64,000 bases of DNA from Agromyces mangrovi (GTDB taxonomy: Bacteria > Actinomycetota > Actinomycetes > Actinomycetales > Microbacteriaceae): the NCBI RefSeq assembly GCF_030296695.1, contig NZ_AP027737.1:2356001-2420000 (forward strand), in the 5' to 3' direction. Made by a program: the position numbers and the translations under genes. Numbering within the stretch: position 1 is the first letter of the stretch; the number at the start of each line of letters is the position of its first letter. Positions 44,240 through 53,157 of this stretch are shown piece after piece. The notes beneath the pieces were generated by a model. That model was not told the origin of the DNA. It made no database searches and saw only the letters and a list, made by a program, of their open reading frames with translations.

Positions 44240-45183
44240 CCGATCTCGAGACCCGGGCCGCGGTCACCGTCGGCGCGAAGGGCGGCCGACGCAGCCCGTT
44301 CGGCCGCGGCGCCGCGACCGCCCGCCGCTTCGCCCCGGAGCGACGCCGCAACTGGATGCTCACCGTGCTGCTCTGGCTGTGCGTGCTCTACTTCATCCTG
44401 CCGCTCTGGTGGCTGCTCGTCTCCTCGACCAAGGACAACTCGGCGCTGTTCTCCACCTTCGGGCTCTGGTTCGGCGGCGAGCTGTCGCTCTGGGAGAACC
44501 TGCAGACGCTGTTCACGATCCGCGGCGGCATCTTCACGCGCTGGCTGCTGAACACCGTGCTCTACGCGGGCGTCTCGGCGGTCGGTGCGACCCTGCTCGC
44601 GGCCGCAGCCGGCTACGCGTTCGCGAAGTACCGCTTCCCGGGCTCCGCAGCGCTGTTCAGCATCATCCTCGGCGCCATCATGATCCCGCTCACGGCGCTC
44701 GCGCTGCCGACCTACCTGCTGTTCTCGCGGGCGGGCCTGACCGACACCCCGTGGGCGATCATCATTCCGTCGCTGGTCAGTCCGTTCGGCGTGTACCTCA
44801 TGCGGGTGTACGCGGCCGACGCGGTACCCGACAGCATGATCGAGGCGGCGCGCGTCGACGGTGCGGGGGAGTTCCGCATCTTCTGGCAGGTCGGCCTCCG
44901 GCTGCTCGGGCCGGGCCTCGTGACGGTGTTCCTGTTCTCGCTCGTGGCGACCTGGAACAACTACTTCCTGCCGCTGATCATGCTGAACAGTTCGGACCTG
45001 TACCCGATCACGGTCGGGCTGGCCCAGCTCCAGTCGGCGGCGAGCGCCGGCGGCGGGTCGCAGGCGCTGTTCTCGACGGTGATCACCGGATCGTTCGTAT
45101 CGATCCTGCCGCTCGTGATCGCATTCCTGTTCCTGCAGCGGTACTGGCAGTCGGGCCTCGCCACCGGCGGAGTGAAGGGATGA
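44236..45183 (+). CDS. CUT1 ABC permease (MalG-type)
   Basis: 315 residues with a basic N-terminal tail of about 38 residues, then six predicted membrane segments and the EAA loop IEAARVDGAGEFRIFWQVGLRLL. ATG 44236 overlaps the upstream stop (ATGA). The GH42 gene follows eight bases after its stop, so import and hydrolysis are encoded in one transcript. Confidence 0.93.
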   Translation: MTDLETRAAVTVGAKGGRRSPFGRGAATARRFAPERRRNWMLTVLLWLCVLYFILPLWWLLVSSTKDNSALFSTFGLWFGGELSLWENLQTLFTIRGGIFTRWLLNTVLYAGVSAVGATLLAAAAGYAFAKYRFPGSAALFSIILGAIMIPLTALALPTYLLFSRAGLTDTPWAIIIPSLVSPFGVYLMRVYAADAVPDSMIEAARVDGAGEFRIFWQVGLRLLGPGLVTVFLFSLVATWNNYFLPLIMLNSSDLYPITVGLAQLQSAASAGGGSQALFSTVITGSFVSILPLVIAFLFLQRYWQSGLATGGVKG

Positions 45184-45190
45184 GTGCATC

Positions 45191-47196
45191 GTGACCATCT
45201 GGTACGGCGGGGACTACAACCCCGAGCAGTGGCCGCGCGAGGTGTGGGACGAGGACGTCTCGCTCATGCAGCAGGGCGGCATCAGCCTCGCGACCGTGGG
45301 CGTGTTCTCGTGGGCCCGGCTCGAGCCGCGGCCGGGCGAGTACGACTTCGGCTGGCTCGACGACGTGCTCGACACGCTGCACGCCGGGGGCGTGCGGGTC
45401 GACCTCGCCACGGCGACCGCCTCGCCGCCGCCCTGGCTGGCGAAGCGGCATCCGGAGACCCTGCCCGTCACCGAGCAGGGCGTGCGCCTCGCGGTCGGCA
45501 GCCGGCAGCAGTACTGCCCGAGCTCGCCGGTGTACCGGTCGTACGCGAAGCGCCTGGTCGAGCAGTTGGTCGCGCGCTATGCGGGGCATCCGGCACTCGA
45601 GCTCTGGCACGTCAACAACGAGTACGGATGCCACGTGAGCCACTGCTACTGCGAGGTGTCGGCCGACGCGTTCCGGGCGTGGCTCGAGGCGAAGTACGGC
45701 ACGGTCGAGGAGCTGAACCGGGCGTGGGGCACCGCGTTCTGGTCGCAGCGCTACGACGCGTTCGACGAGGTGTCGCCGCCGTCGGCCGCGCCGAGCTTCC
45801 GCAACCCGACGCAGCTGCTCGACTTCGACCGGTTCTCGAGCGACGAGCTCATGGCCTGCTACTCGGCGGAGGTCGAGGTGATCCGCGCCGCCTCCGACGT
45901 GCCGATCACGACGAACTTCATGGGGTTCTTCAAGCCTGTCGACTACTGGAAGTGGGCGCCGCTCGTCGACGTCGTCTCCGACGACACGTACCCCGACCCG
46001 GCCGACCCCCGCTCGCCGGCGTACGCGGCGATGGTGCGCGACCTCATGCGCTCGCTCGGCGGCGGCAAGCCGTGGCTGCTCATGGAGCAGGCGCCGAGCG
46101 CGGTGAACTGGCGGGCCCGCAACGCGCCCAAGGCGCCCGGGCAGATGCGCGCCTGGTCGTACCAGTGCGTGGGGCGCGGTGCCGACGGCATCCTCTTCTT
46201 CCAGTGGCGGCAGTCGGCCGCGGGCGCGGAGAAGTTCCACTCGGGCATGGTGCCGCACGGCGGCACCGACACCCGTGTGTGGCGCGAGATCGCGCAGCTC
46301 GGGGAGAGCTGCGCGACCTGTCGGGCCCCGATGGGGGAGTCGAGGGCGGTCGGGTGCCTGCGGCGGTGGCGATCGCCCTCGACTGGGACAGCTGGTGGGC
46401 GATCGAGCAGCCGGCGTCGCCCACGACCGTGCCGTACCTGCAGGTGCTGTTCGCCTGGCACCGTGCGTTCACGTCGCTCGGGCACACGGTCGACTTCGTG
46501 CGCGCCGACGGCGACCTGTCGGCCTACGGCCTGGTCGTCGCGCCCGCGCACTTCGTGGCGACCGACGCGCAGGTCTCCGGGCTGGCCGCCTACGCCGACG
46601 GCGGCGGCACGCTCGTCGTCGGGTTCGGCACCGGCATCACCGACGAGGACCTGCGCATCCGGCTGGGCGGCTACCTCGGCGAGCCGCTGCGCGAGGCGCT
46701 GGGCGTCTGGGTGGAGGAGTTCGCGCCGCCGGCCGGGCCCGATCTCGCGGCGACCGGCGGGGGCGAGGTGCCGCCCGTCGGGCTGTCGGGTGAGGTGCTC
46801 GGGGCGGATGCCACGGGCTCGACCTGGGCCGAGGTCGTGCGCGTGACCGACGCCGACGTGCGCGCCACGTTCACCGACGGCGCGCTCGCGGGTTCGCCGG
46901 CCGTCACTCGCCGTGCTGCGGGCGACGGGTCGGCCTGGTACGTCGCCACGCTGCCCGACCCGGAGCCGCTGCGCGCGCTCGCCGCGGCGCTCGCCGCGGA
47001 CGCGGGCGTCACGGCGCCCGAGCCCGCCGCGACCGGCGACGAGGTCGAGGTCGTGCGGCGCGGGGAGCTCACGTTCGTGATCAACCACGGGGCATCCGAT
47101 GCCCGCGTGCTGCTGACCGGCACCGACGTGCTCACCGGTGCGGACGCCTCCGGCCTGGTGCTCGCGCCGCAGGGGGTCGCGATCGTGCACCCCTGA
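45191..47196 (+). CDS. GH42 beta-galactosidase, zinc-type (frameshifted)
   Basis: 668 residues after correction, from GTG 45191. TIM barrel with YGGDYNPEQWPREVWDEDV, the acid/base Glu144 in HVNNEYG and nucleophile Glu299 in LMEQAPSAVNW. Cys residues in QQYCPSS and YGCHVSHCYCEVS form the zinc cluster of classical GH42 enzymes. The frame breaks at GGGG 46301-46304; one added G gives QLGGELRDLSG. The C-terminal domains end LVLAPQGVAIVHP. Cytoplasmic. It differs from the GH42 at 39647 in having the metal site, so the two may take different galactosides. Confidence 0.88.
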
Positions 47197-47209
47197 CGTT
47201 CGGGGGTCG

Positions 47210-47337
47210 CTTTTCAGGAACTGGTTGCGACCCCGCGCACGGATGCTGCGTGGGGGCCCGGATCTCGGCCGGAATCGGCCGGATCCGGGCCCGTCACGCC
47301 GGGATCCGCCGTCGGGCCGGCTGGGGCTCCTGAAAAG
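47210..47337. repeat. inverted-repeat element C, copy 2
   Basis: CTTTTCAGGAA at 47210-47220 and CTCCTGAAAAG at 47327-47337 enclose a GC-rich centre. Same outer arms as 39373-39511. It lies between the convergent second GH42 and QuiC-like genes and may also act as their terminator. Confidence 0.6.
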
Positions 47338-47352
47338 TGACGGTCTTCGACG

Positions 47353-49140
47353 TCAGGCGGAGGCGCGGCGCTGCATCGCGAGGCGCACGGGGGCGCTCGC
47401 GGCGCCGTAGCCGTCGTAGCCGCCGCGGCGCTCGACGAGTTCGAAGAACACGCCGCCGATGGTCGGCGTGTAGAAGTGGATGAACTCGCCGCCCGAGCCG
47501 TCGCGGTCGTAGAGCAGGTCGAGCTCGCGCAGCTCGGCGAGCAGGGCCGGGTCGAGGTCGAACTGCGCGGCGAGGTCGTCGTAGTAGTTCGTCGGGATGC
47601 GGAGGAAGTCGAGCCCGGCGGCGCGCGCGGCCCGGGCGGCGGCGACCACGTCGTCGCAGCGCACGGCGACGTGCCGGTCGGGCACGGGCGCGGTCGGCGG
47701 TGCGAGGTTCATCGGCAGGCGCACAACGCCGTCGGCGGTGCGCATCACCTGGCTGAGCACCAGCCCCTGCGGGCCGGGCACGTCGGCCGACGACTGCGTC
47801 GTGAGCGAGAGCACGCTCGACGCGAAGAGCACGGCCTCGTCGAAGTCCTGCCAGCGGTAGCCGACGTTGGCGTGGTCGACCACACCCGACGCGCACGCGT
47901 CGGAGCCGGGGGAGCCGCCCTCGAACTCGGTGATCCACGAGGTGTCGGCGGGGCGGTCGCTCCAGTACACGACCGTGCCGTCGGGTGAGGCGACGCCGCG
48001 CAGCTCCTGCTCGCCCGCGTAGGTGCGCCGGAACGCCGCGGGCGCGCCGAGGGCCACGGCCCGGTCCACCGCGGCATCCGCGTCGTCGACCATCAGCCCG
48101 ATGCCCGTGAGCCGCGGCGTCTCGTCGCGCACCTGCTCGTCGAGGATGATGCGCGCCTCGCCGGCGGTCCAGAGGCGCACGCGCTTGCTGCGGTGCCGGC
48201 CGCCGAACGCGAAGCCGAGCAGCTCGAGGGTCTCGTCGACGGCGGTGAGGTCGGCGCCGGCGATCTCGACGAAGTCGATGCCGCGCGCGACCTGCGGCTC
48301 GCCGAGCAGGTCGTCGGTCCAGCCGTTCGCCGCCGCGGTGCGGTCGGCGAGCCAGGTGAGCGACCGGCGGGCGTGGCCGGCGGTGCGCACGACGTCGGTC
48401 TGGCGGAACGTGTCGTTGAACACCTCGAGCGAGAGCGGGCCGGTGTACCCGGCGCGCAGCACGTGCGCGAGGAAGTCGGTCAGCGCGAAGTCGCCCTCGC
48501 CGGGGAAGAGGCGGTGGTGGCGGCTCCACGAGAGCACGTCCATGTCGAGCGCGGGCGCGTCGGCGAGCTGGAGGAAGAAGATCTTCTCGCCGTCGATCTC
48601 CTCGATGCCCGCGGGGTCGTGCCCGCGGGAGAGGATGTGGAAGCTGTCGAGGCACACCCCGAGATTCGGCCGATCGGCGCGCTGCACGATGCGCCAGGCG
48701 TGCCGGTAGTCGTCGACGAATCGGCCCCAGGCGAGCGCTTCGTAGGCGATGCGGATGCCCCGCTGCGCGGCCGCGTCGGCCAGGGCCGCGAGCTGTGCGG
48801 CGGCGACCTCGTCGTCGTCGATCGTGGCGGTGCCCGCGTTGCTGCAGACGAGGATGGTGTCCGCGCCGAGCCGCTGCATGACGTCGAACTTCGCCTCGGC
48901 GCGGCGGAGGTTGTCGGCGAAGACCTCGTCGGCGACGCCCTCGAGGTCGCGGAACGGCTGGAACAGGTCGATCGAGAGCCCGAGCCTCGCGCAGAGGGCC
49001 CGGATCTCCTCGGGGGACTCCATGGCGCCGATGAGGTCGGCGTCCATGATCTCCACTCCGTCGAAGCCGGCGTCGCTGCAGGCATGGAGCTTCTCGACCA
49101 ACCCGCCAGAGAGGCAGACGGTGGCGATCGAAGTGCGCAT
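47353..49140 (-). CDS. 3-dehydroshikimate dehydratase (QuiC-like, sugar isomerase-HPPD fusion)
   Basis: 595 residues in two parts. Residues 1-285 are an AP-endonuclease/xylose-isomerase-like TIM barrel (IATVCLSGGLVEKLHACSDAG, GVEIMDADLI, YEALAWGRFVDDY, CLDSFHILSRGHDPAG). Residues 290-595 resemble 4-hydroxyphenylpyruvate dioxygenase (two VOC modules; the ends GEFIHFYTPTIGGVFFELVERRGGYDGYGAAS). This fusion is typical of bacterial 3-dehydroshikimate dehydratases (QuiC, QsuB) that make protocatechuate from hydroaromatic acids. Start ATG 49140 has no ribosome binding site; an operator begins eight bases upstream, so a leaderless transcript is likely. Divergent from TRAP genes. Confidence 0.85.
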   Translation of the reverse strand: MRTSIATVCLSGGLVEKLHACSDAGFDGVEIMDADLIGAMESPEEIRALCARLGLSIDLFQPFRDLEGVADEVFADNLRRAEAKFDVMQRLGADTILVCSNAGTATIDDDEVAAAQLAALADAAAQRGIRIAYEALAWGRFVDDYRHAWRIVQRADRPNLGVCLDSFHILSRGHDPAGIEEIDGEKIFFLQLADAPALDMDVLSWSRHHRLFPGEGDFALTDFLAHVLRAGYTGPLSLEVFNDTFRQTDVVRTAGHARRSLTWLADRTAAANGWTDDLLGEPQVARGIDFVEIAGADLTAVDETLELLGFAFGGRHRSKRVRLWTAGEARIILDEQVRDETPRLTGIGLMVDDADAAVDRAVALGAPAAFRRTYAGEQELRGVASPDGTVVYWSDRPADTSWITEFEGGSPGSDACASGVVDHANVGYRWQDFDEAVLFASSVLSLTTQSSADVPGPQGLVLSQVMRTADGVVRLPMNLAPPTAPVPDRHVAVRCDDVVAAARAARAAGLDFLRIPTNYYDDLAAQFDLDPALLAELRELDLLYDRDGSGGEFIHFYTPTIGGVFFELVERRGGYDGYGAASAPVRLAMQRRASA

Positions 49141-49147
49141 GCATGTA

Positions 49148-49165
49148 ATGTACCAGTTCGTACAT
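49148..49165. promoter_or_regulatory. operator site 1, QuiC/TRAP divergon
   Basis: ATGTAC-N6-GTACAT, a perfect six-base inverted repeat, contains the core AACTGGTAC on the minus strand. It overlaps the presumed -10 region (TACATT) of the quiC-like gene. Confidence 0.6.
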
Positions 49166-49239
49166 ACCGTGGGCAGGTCGAGTTCCGAGACCGGATCGAG
49201 ACCTTCCGGGCTGGAGATCGACTTCGCGCGGTGCGTAAT

Positions 49240-49260
49240 GTAATAACTGGTACGTATAAC
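49240..49260. promoter_or_regulatory. operator site 2, QuiC/TRAP divergon
   Basis: GTAATAACTGGTACGTATAAC shares the nine-base core AACTGGTAC with site 1 and overlaps a -10-like TATAAC (49255-49260) pointing toward dctQ. The TetR-type gene at 54200 is a candidate regulator. Confidence 0.55.
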
Positions 49261-49311
49261 TGCGGCCCGAGGCGCTGCCGCCTCGACCGCCGGAACGGAC
49301 AAGGGTGTTTC

Positions 49312-49896
49312 GTGACCGAACCTGAACGACCGCAGGGCAGGGTGCCCGTGCTGCGGCGCATCTCGAGGATCGTCTTCATCGCAGAACTCGCGATCGGGTC
49401 GATCGCGCTGCTGGCGATCCTCGCCTTCGTCTTCCTCCAGGCGCTGCAACGGTACCTGCCGATCGAGGGGTTCCCGTGGACGGGCGAGCTCGCCCGGTTC
49501 TCGCTCGTCTGGCTCACGTTCTCGGCGGCCGGCCTCCTCGTCACGAGCCGTGGCCACATCGCCCTCGAGGTCGTCGACGTTGCCCGCAACAAGATGCTCG
49601 TACGCATCGTGCAGGTGTTCGCGATGCTCGTCGTCGCCGCGACCGGCGTGGGCCTCACGCTCGAGGCGTGGGCGCTCATCGAGACGCAGGGGATCATCAA
49701 GTCGCCCGTGCTGCGCATGCCCATGTCGTGGGTCTACGTGCCCGTGCTCATCGGCGCCGCGAGCACCGCCATCCGCGCGACCATCGCCGCGATCGACGTG
49801 GCCGTGAACGGCCCCGTCATCAGCACCGACGCGTCCGCCGACGGCGCCGAGCCCGACCGGTCGGCCGGCAACGGCGAGCAGGAGGCGACCGCATGA
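49312..49896 (+). CDS. TRAP transporter small membrane subunit (DctQ-like)
   Basis: 194 residues from GTG 49312. Four membrane segments with the DctQ-type region YLPIEGFPWTGELARFSLVWLTFSAAG. Start at AAGGGTG-type site. It works with the DctM-like protein and the DctP-like binding protein of the same operon as a Na+ (or H+)-driven importer of an acid, here probably quinate, shikimate or dehydroshikimate given the neighbours. Coupled to dctM by an ATGA overlap. Confidence 0.88.
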   Translation: MTEPERPQGRVPVLRRISRIVFIAELAIGSIALLAILAFVFLQALQRYLPIEGFPWTGELARFSLVWLTFSAAGLLVTSRGHIALEVVDVARNKMLVRIVQVFAMLVVAATGVGLTLEAWALIETQGIIKSPVLRMPMSWVYVPVLIGAASTAIRATIAAIDVAVNGPVISTDASADGAEPDRSAGNGEQEATA

Positions 49897-51167
49897 CGCT
49901 CGCGCTCCTCGGCCTCGCCATCGCGCTGCTGCTCGTGCTGCGCGTGCCCGTCGCATTCGCCTTCCTCGGGCCCGCCCTCGTCTACCTGGCCATCGAGGGG
50001 CAGTCCACAGGGTTCGCCCTCCGCCAGGTCACCAACGCCGCAGCCAGCTTCCCCCTGCTCGCCGTGCCCCTGTTCGTCTTCCTCGGCGCGCTCGCCAACC
50101 ACGCGGGCATCGCCGACCGGCTGTTCCGGTTCGCACTCGCGCTGCTCGCGCGCCTGCGCGGCAACCTCGGCTACGTCGCGGTCGGCGTGAGCGTCGGGTT
50201 CTCCTGGATGAGCGGCTCGGCCGTCGCCGACGCCGCCGCGCTCGGCAAGGTGCAGATCCCGGCGATGCTCCGCGCCGGCTACAGCCGCCGGTTCGCGACC
50301 GGCCTCTCCGGCTCGTCGTCGCTCATCGCGCCGATCATGCCCCCGAGCATCCCGGCGGTCATCTTCGCGGGACTCGCCGCGGTGTCGACGGGCGCGCTCT
50401 TCGCGGCGTCCGTCATACCCGCCCTGCTCATGGCGGCGGGCCTCTGCGTCGTCGTCTGGGTGCTCGTGCGGCGCAACCCGAAGGTCACCCGCGGCGAGTT
50501 CGACCGCGCCGAGCTCGTCGCGTCGCTCAAGGGCGTCGTGCTGCCGCTCATCTCGCCGATCATCATCCTGGGCGGCATCCTCGGCGGCATCTTCACCCCC
50601 ACGGAGGCGGCAGCGGTCGGCGTCGTCTACATCATCATCGTCGGCATCGTGCAGCGCTCGCTCAGCTGGCGCGGCTTCTTCGAGGCCGTGAAGGAGGCGG
50701 TGCTCACCACCGCGGGCATCATGCTGATCGTCGCCTCCGCGTCGCTGCTCGGGTACATCCTCGCGATCGAGCGCCTGCCGCAGCTGCTCGCCGAGTTCTT
50801 CCTCGGCATCACCGACAACCCGACGGTGTTCCTGCTGCTCATCGCGATCCTGATGCTGATCCTCGGCACGGTGATCGACGCGACCGCGATCCTCGTGCTC
50901 GTCGTGCCGATCCTGCTGCCGCTCGTACGCGACTACGGCATCGACCCGATCGCGGCCGGCGTGCTCATGATCGTCTCGCTCATGGTGGGCCTGCTCACGC
51001 CGCCCGTCGGCACCGTGCTGTTCGTGACCGCATCGGTCTCGAAGACGCGCGTCGGCGAGGTGTTCCGCGGCTCGCTGCCGTTCCTCGTCCCGTCGCTCGT
51101 GATCATGCTGCTGCTGATCCTCGTGCCCGACTGGGTGATGTGGCTGCCGGGGGTGCTGGGCCTGTGA
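49893..51167 (+). CDS. TRAP transporter large membrane subunit (DctM-like)
   Basis: 424 residues, around twelve hydrophobic segments, with LAVPLFVFLGALANHAGI, NLGYVAVGVSVGFSWMSGSAVADAAALG, SLIAPIMPPSIPAVIFAGLAAVSTGALFAAS and GGIFTPTEAAAVG, all typical of DctM. It forms the translocation pathway. Start ATG 49893 overlaps dctQ; the stop overlaps the GTG of the AroE-like gene, so import and first oxidation are translationally coupled. Confidence 0.93.
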   Translation: MTLALLGLAIALLLVLRVPVAFAFLGPALVYLAIEGQSTGFALRQVTNAAASFPLLAVPLFVFLGALANHAGIADRLFRFALALLARLRGNLGYVAVGVSVGFSWMSGSAVADAAALGKVQIPAMLRAGYSRRFATGLSGSSSLIAPIMPPSIPAVIFAGLAAVSTGALFAASVIPALLMAAGLCVVVWVLVRRNPKVTRGEFDRAELVASLKGVVLPLISPIIILGGILGGIFTPTEAAAVGVVYIIIVGIVQRSLSWRGFFEAVKEAVLTTAGIMLIVASASLLGYILAIERLPQLLAEFFLGITDNPTVFLLLIAILMLILGTVIDATAILVLVVPILLPLVRDYGIDPIAAGVLMIVSLMVGLLTPPVGTVLFVTASVSKTRVGEVFRGSLPFLVPSLVIMLLLILVPDWVMWLPGVLGL

Positions 51168-52081
51168 CGATCGATGCGCTGCCCGAGGTGCCGCTGCGGC
51201 GGGCCGTGCTGATCGGGCTGATCGGCGAGGGGGTCACCCCGTCGCTCACCCCGCCGATGCACGAGCTCGAGGGTGCGCGCCACGGCATGCACTACGTCTA
51301 CCGCACGATCGACCTCGCGCCCGGCGAGAGCACCGAGGAGTACGTCGGGCGGCTCCTGGCCGACGCCCGGCGGCTCGGCTTCGACGGCCTGAACGTCACC
51401 CACCCCGTGAAGCAGACGGTGCTGCCGCTGCTCGACGAGCTGGCCCCCGCGGCGCGCACGGTCGGCGCCGTGAACACGGTCGTCTTCGACGGCGACCGCA
51501 TGATCGGGCACAACACGGATGTCACGGGGTTCGGCGCCGCCTTCGACGAGACGCTCGGCGACGCCGACCGCGACCTCGTCGTGCTCGTGGGCGCCGGCGG
51601 GGCCGGTGCCGCGGTGGCGAGCGCGCTGGCCGCGCGCGACGTGGGCGAACTGGTCATCGCCGACGCGGCCGCGGGGCGGGCGGCCGCCCTCGCGGCATCC
51701 GTCGCCGAGGTCTCGACCGGGCGCGTGCGCGCCATCGGACCCGACGAGCTGGCCGACGTGCTCCCCGGCGCTGACGGCGTGGTCAACGCGACCCCGTTCG
51801 GCATGGCCGCGCACCCCGGCGCGGCGTTCGACGTGGGGCTCGTGCCGAGCCGCGCCTTCGTCGCCGACGTGGTCTACCGGCCCGTCGAGACCGAGCTGCT
51901 CGTCGCGGCACGCGACCGCGGATGCCGCGTCATGTCGGGTCTCGGCATGGCGATGCACCAGGCGGCCGACGCCTTCGAGATCTTCACCGGAGAACCTGCG
52001 GACCGCGAGGCCATGCTCGCGGACCTCACAGCCCTGGTCGCCGTCGAGGCGACCGGGACCCCACCCCCATGGCACCGATGA
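51164..52081 (+). CDS. quinate/shikimate dehydrogenase (AroE/QsuD-like)
   Basis: 305 residues from GTG 51164. Substrate-domain motifs GLNVTHPVKQ (Lys83, catalytic) and HNTDVTG with Asp near 118, and the Rossmann motif GAGGAG near residue 145. The N-terminal LIGLIGEGVTPSLTPPMHELEG matches catabolic quinate/shikimate dehydrogenases of Corynebacterium (QsuD) better than biosynthetic AroE. Its place within the TRAP operon supports oxidation of imported quinate or shikimate in the cytoplasm. The catabolic assignment is inferred from context. Confidence 0.85.
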   Translation: MTIDALPEVPLRRAVLIGLIGEGVTPSLTPPMHELEGARHGMHYVYRTIDLAPGESTEEYVGRLLADARRLGFDGLNVTHPVKQTVLPLLDELAPAARTVGAVNTVVFDGDRMIGHNTDVTGFGAAFDETLGDADRDLVVLVGAGGAGAAVASALAARDVGELVIADAAAGRAAALAASVAEVSTGRVRAIGPDELADVLPGADGVVNATPFGMAAHPGAAFDVGLVPSRAFVADVVYRPVETELLVAARDRGCRVMSGLGMAMHQAADAFEIFTGEPADREAMLADLTALVAVEATGTPPPWHR

Positions 52082-52095
52082 GAGGAAAGCACACC

Positions 52096-53136
52096 GTGAA
52101 TGCACGACGCACCAAGCGAACGACGTGGATCGCTCTGGCGGCGGCGCCGGCACTGTTCCTGCTGGCCGCCTGCTCGAGCGGTTCCGACGGCGGAACCGAC
52201 ACCGGCGACGAGTCGGGCGAGCAGGAGACGATCGAGCTCACGCTCGCGCACAGCTACACCGAGGACCAGCCGCAGCACCGCTGCGGCGCGCAGGTCATCG
52301 CCGACGAGGTCGCCGCGGCCGACGTGGGCCTCACGATCGAGATCTTCCCGGCCAGCCAGCTCGGCGGCGACGCCGACCGCATCGCCTCCGTGGCATCCGG
52401 CGACATCGACATGGACATCCAGGGCGCCTCGGCGCTCGGCGCGGTGTACGAGCCGATCAGCGTGATGGACGCGGCCTACGTGTTCGACGGGCCCGACCAC
52501 CTCGCGGCGTTCATGGCGAGCGACGACTCGGCCGTGCTCGTCGAGGGCTTCAAGGAGGCCTCGGGCGTGCAGACGCTCGGCGCCTGGTCGGCCGGCGCGC
52601 GGCTCTTCACCGCGAACACGCCGATCCGCACCCCCGAGGACCTCGAGGGCGTGCGCATGCGCTTCCCGGGCTCGCCGCAGTACCTGCTCAACGCGCAGGC
52701 GCTCGGGGCGGACGCGACCGAGGTCGCGTACGAGGAGCTCTACCTGGCGCTCCAGCAGGGCACGGTCGACGGGCAGGAGAACCCGATCACCAACATCGTC
52801 GCCCAGAACTTCCAGGAGGTGCAGGACTACGTCAGCCTGTCGGAGCACCAGCTCAACACGAACCTCGTCGTGATGAGCCCGATCTACGACGAGCTGAGCA
52901 CCGAGCAGCAGGACGCGCTGACCGCCGCGGTCGAGACCGCGGTCACCGAGGTGACGGCCTGCGTCGCCGAGGACGAGGAGGTCGTGCTCGACGAGTGGCG
53001 CAACGGCGATGACTGGGAGGTCATCGAGGACGTCGACGTCGAGGCCTTCCAGGGCCCCGCGGTCGAGTTCTTCCTCGAGAACTTCGAGGGCGAGTCGCTC
53101 GCGGTCTTCGAGGCGATCCGCGCGACCGCCGAGTGA
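52096..53136 (+). CDS. TRAP transporter solute-binding protein (DctP-like lipoprotein)
   Basis: 346 residues from GTG 52096, preceded by AGAGGAAAG; an in-frame ATG at 52078 overlapping the upstream stop is an alternative. Signal peptide with lipobox LLAAC, then LTLAHSYTEDQPQHRCGAQVIAD, IFPASQLGGDADRIASVASGDIDM, the ligand Arg in VRMRFPGSP and EELYLALQQGTVDGQENPI, all DctP family features. It is lipid-anchored and binds the transported acid. No PTE-like hydrolysis partner is known in the family, though such a gene follows. Confidence 0.9.
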   Translation: MNARRTKRTTWIALAAAPALFLLAACSSGSDGGTDTGDESGEQETIELTLAHSYTEDQPQHRCGAQVIADEVAAADVGLTIEIFPASQLGGDADRIASVASGDIDMDIQGASALGAVYEPISVMDAAYVFDGPDHLAAFMASDDSAVLVEGFKEASGVQTLGAWSAGARLFTANTPIRTPEDLEGVRMRFPGSPQYLLNAQALGADATEVAYEELYLALQQGTVDGQENPITNIVAQNFQEVQDYVSLSEHQLNTNLVVMSPIYDELSTEQQDALTAAVETAVTEVTACVAEDEEVVLDEWRNGDDWEVIEDVDVEAFQGPAVEFFLENFEGESLAVFEAIRATAE

Positions 53137-53157
53137 TCGGACGCGACTGACGACGAG

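Noticed and set aside
47353..49956. A longer QuiC-like product of 867 residues
   Set aside because: The upstream 272 codons are antisense to dctQ and hold no family pattern; the conserved start MRTSIATVCL is at 49140.
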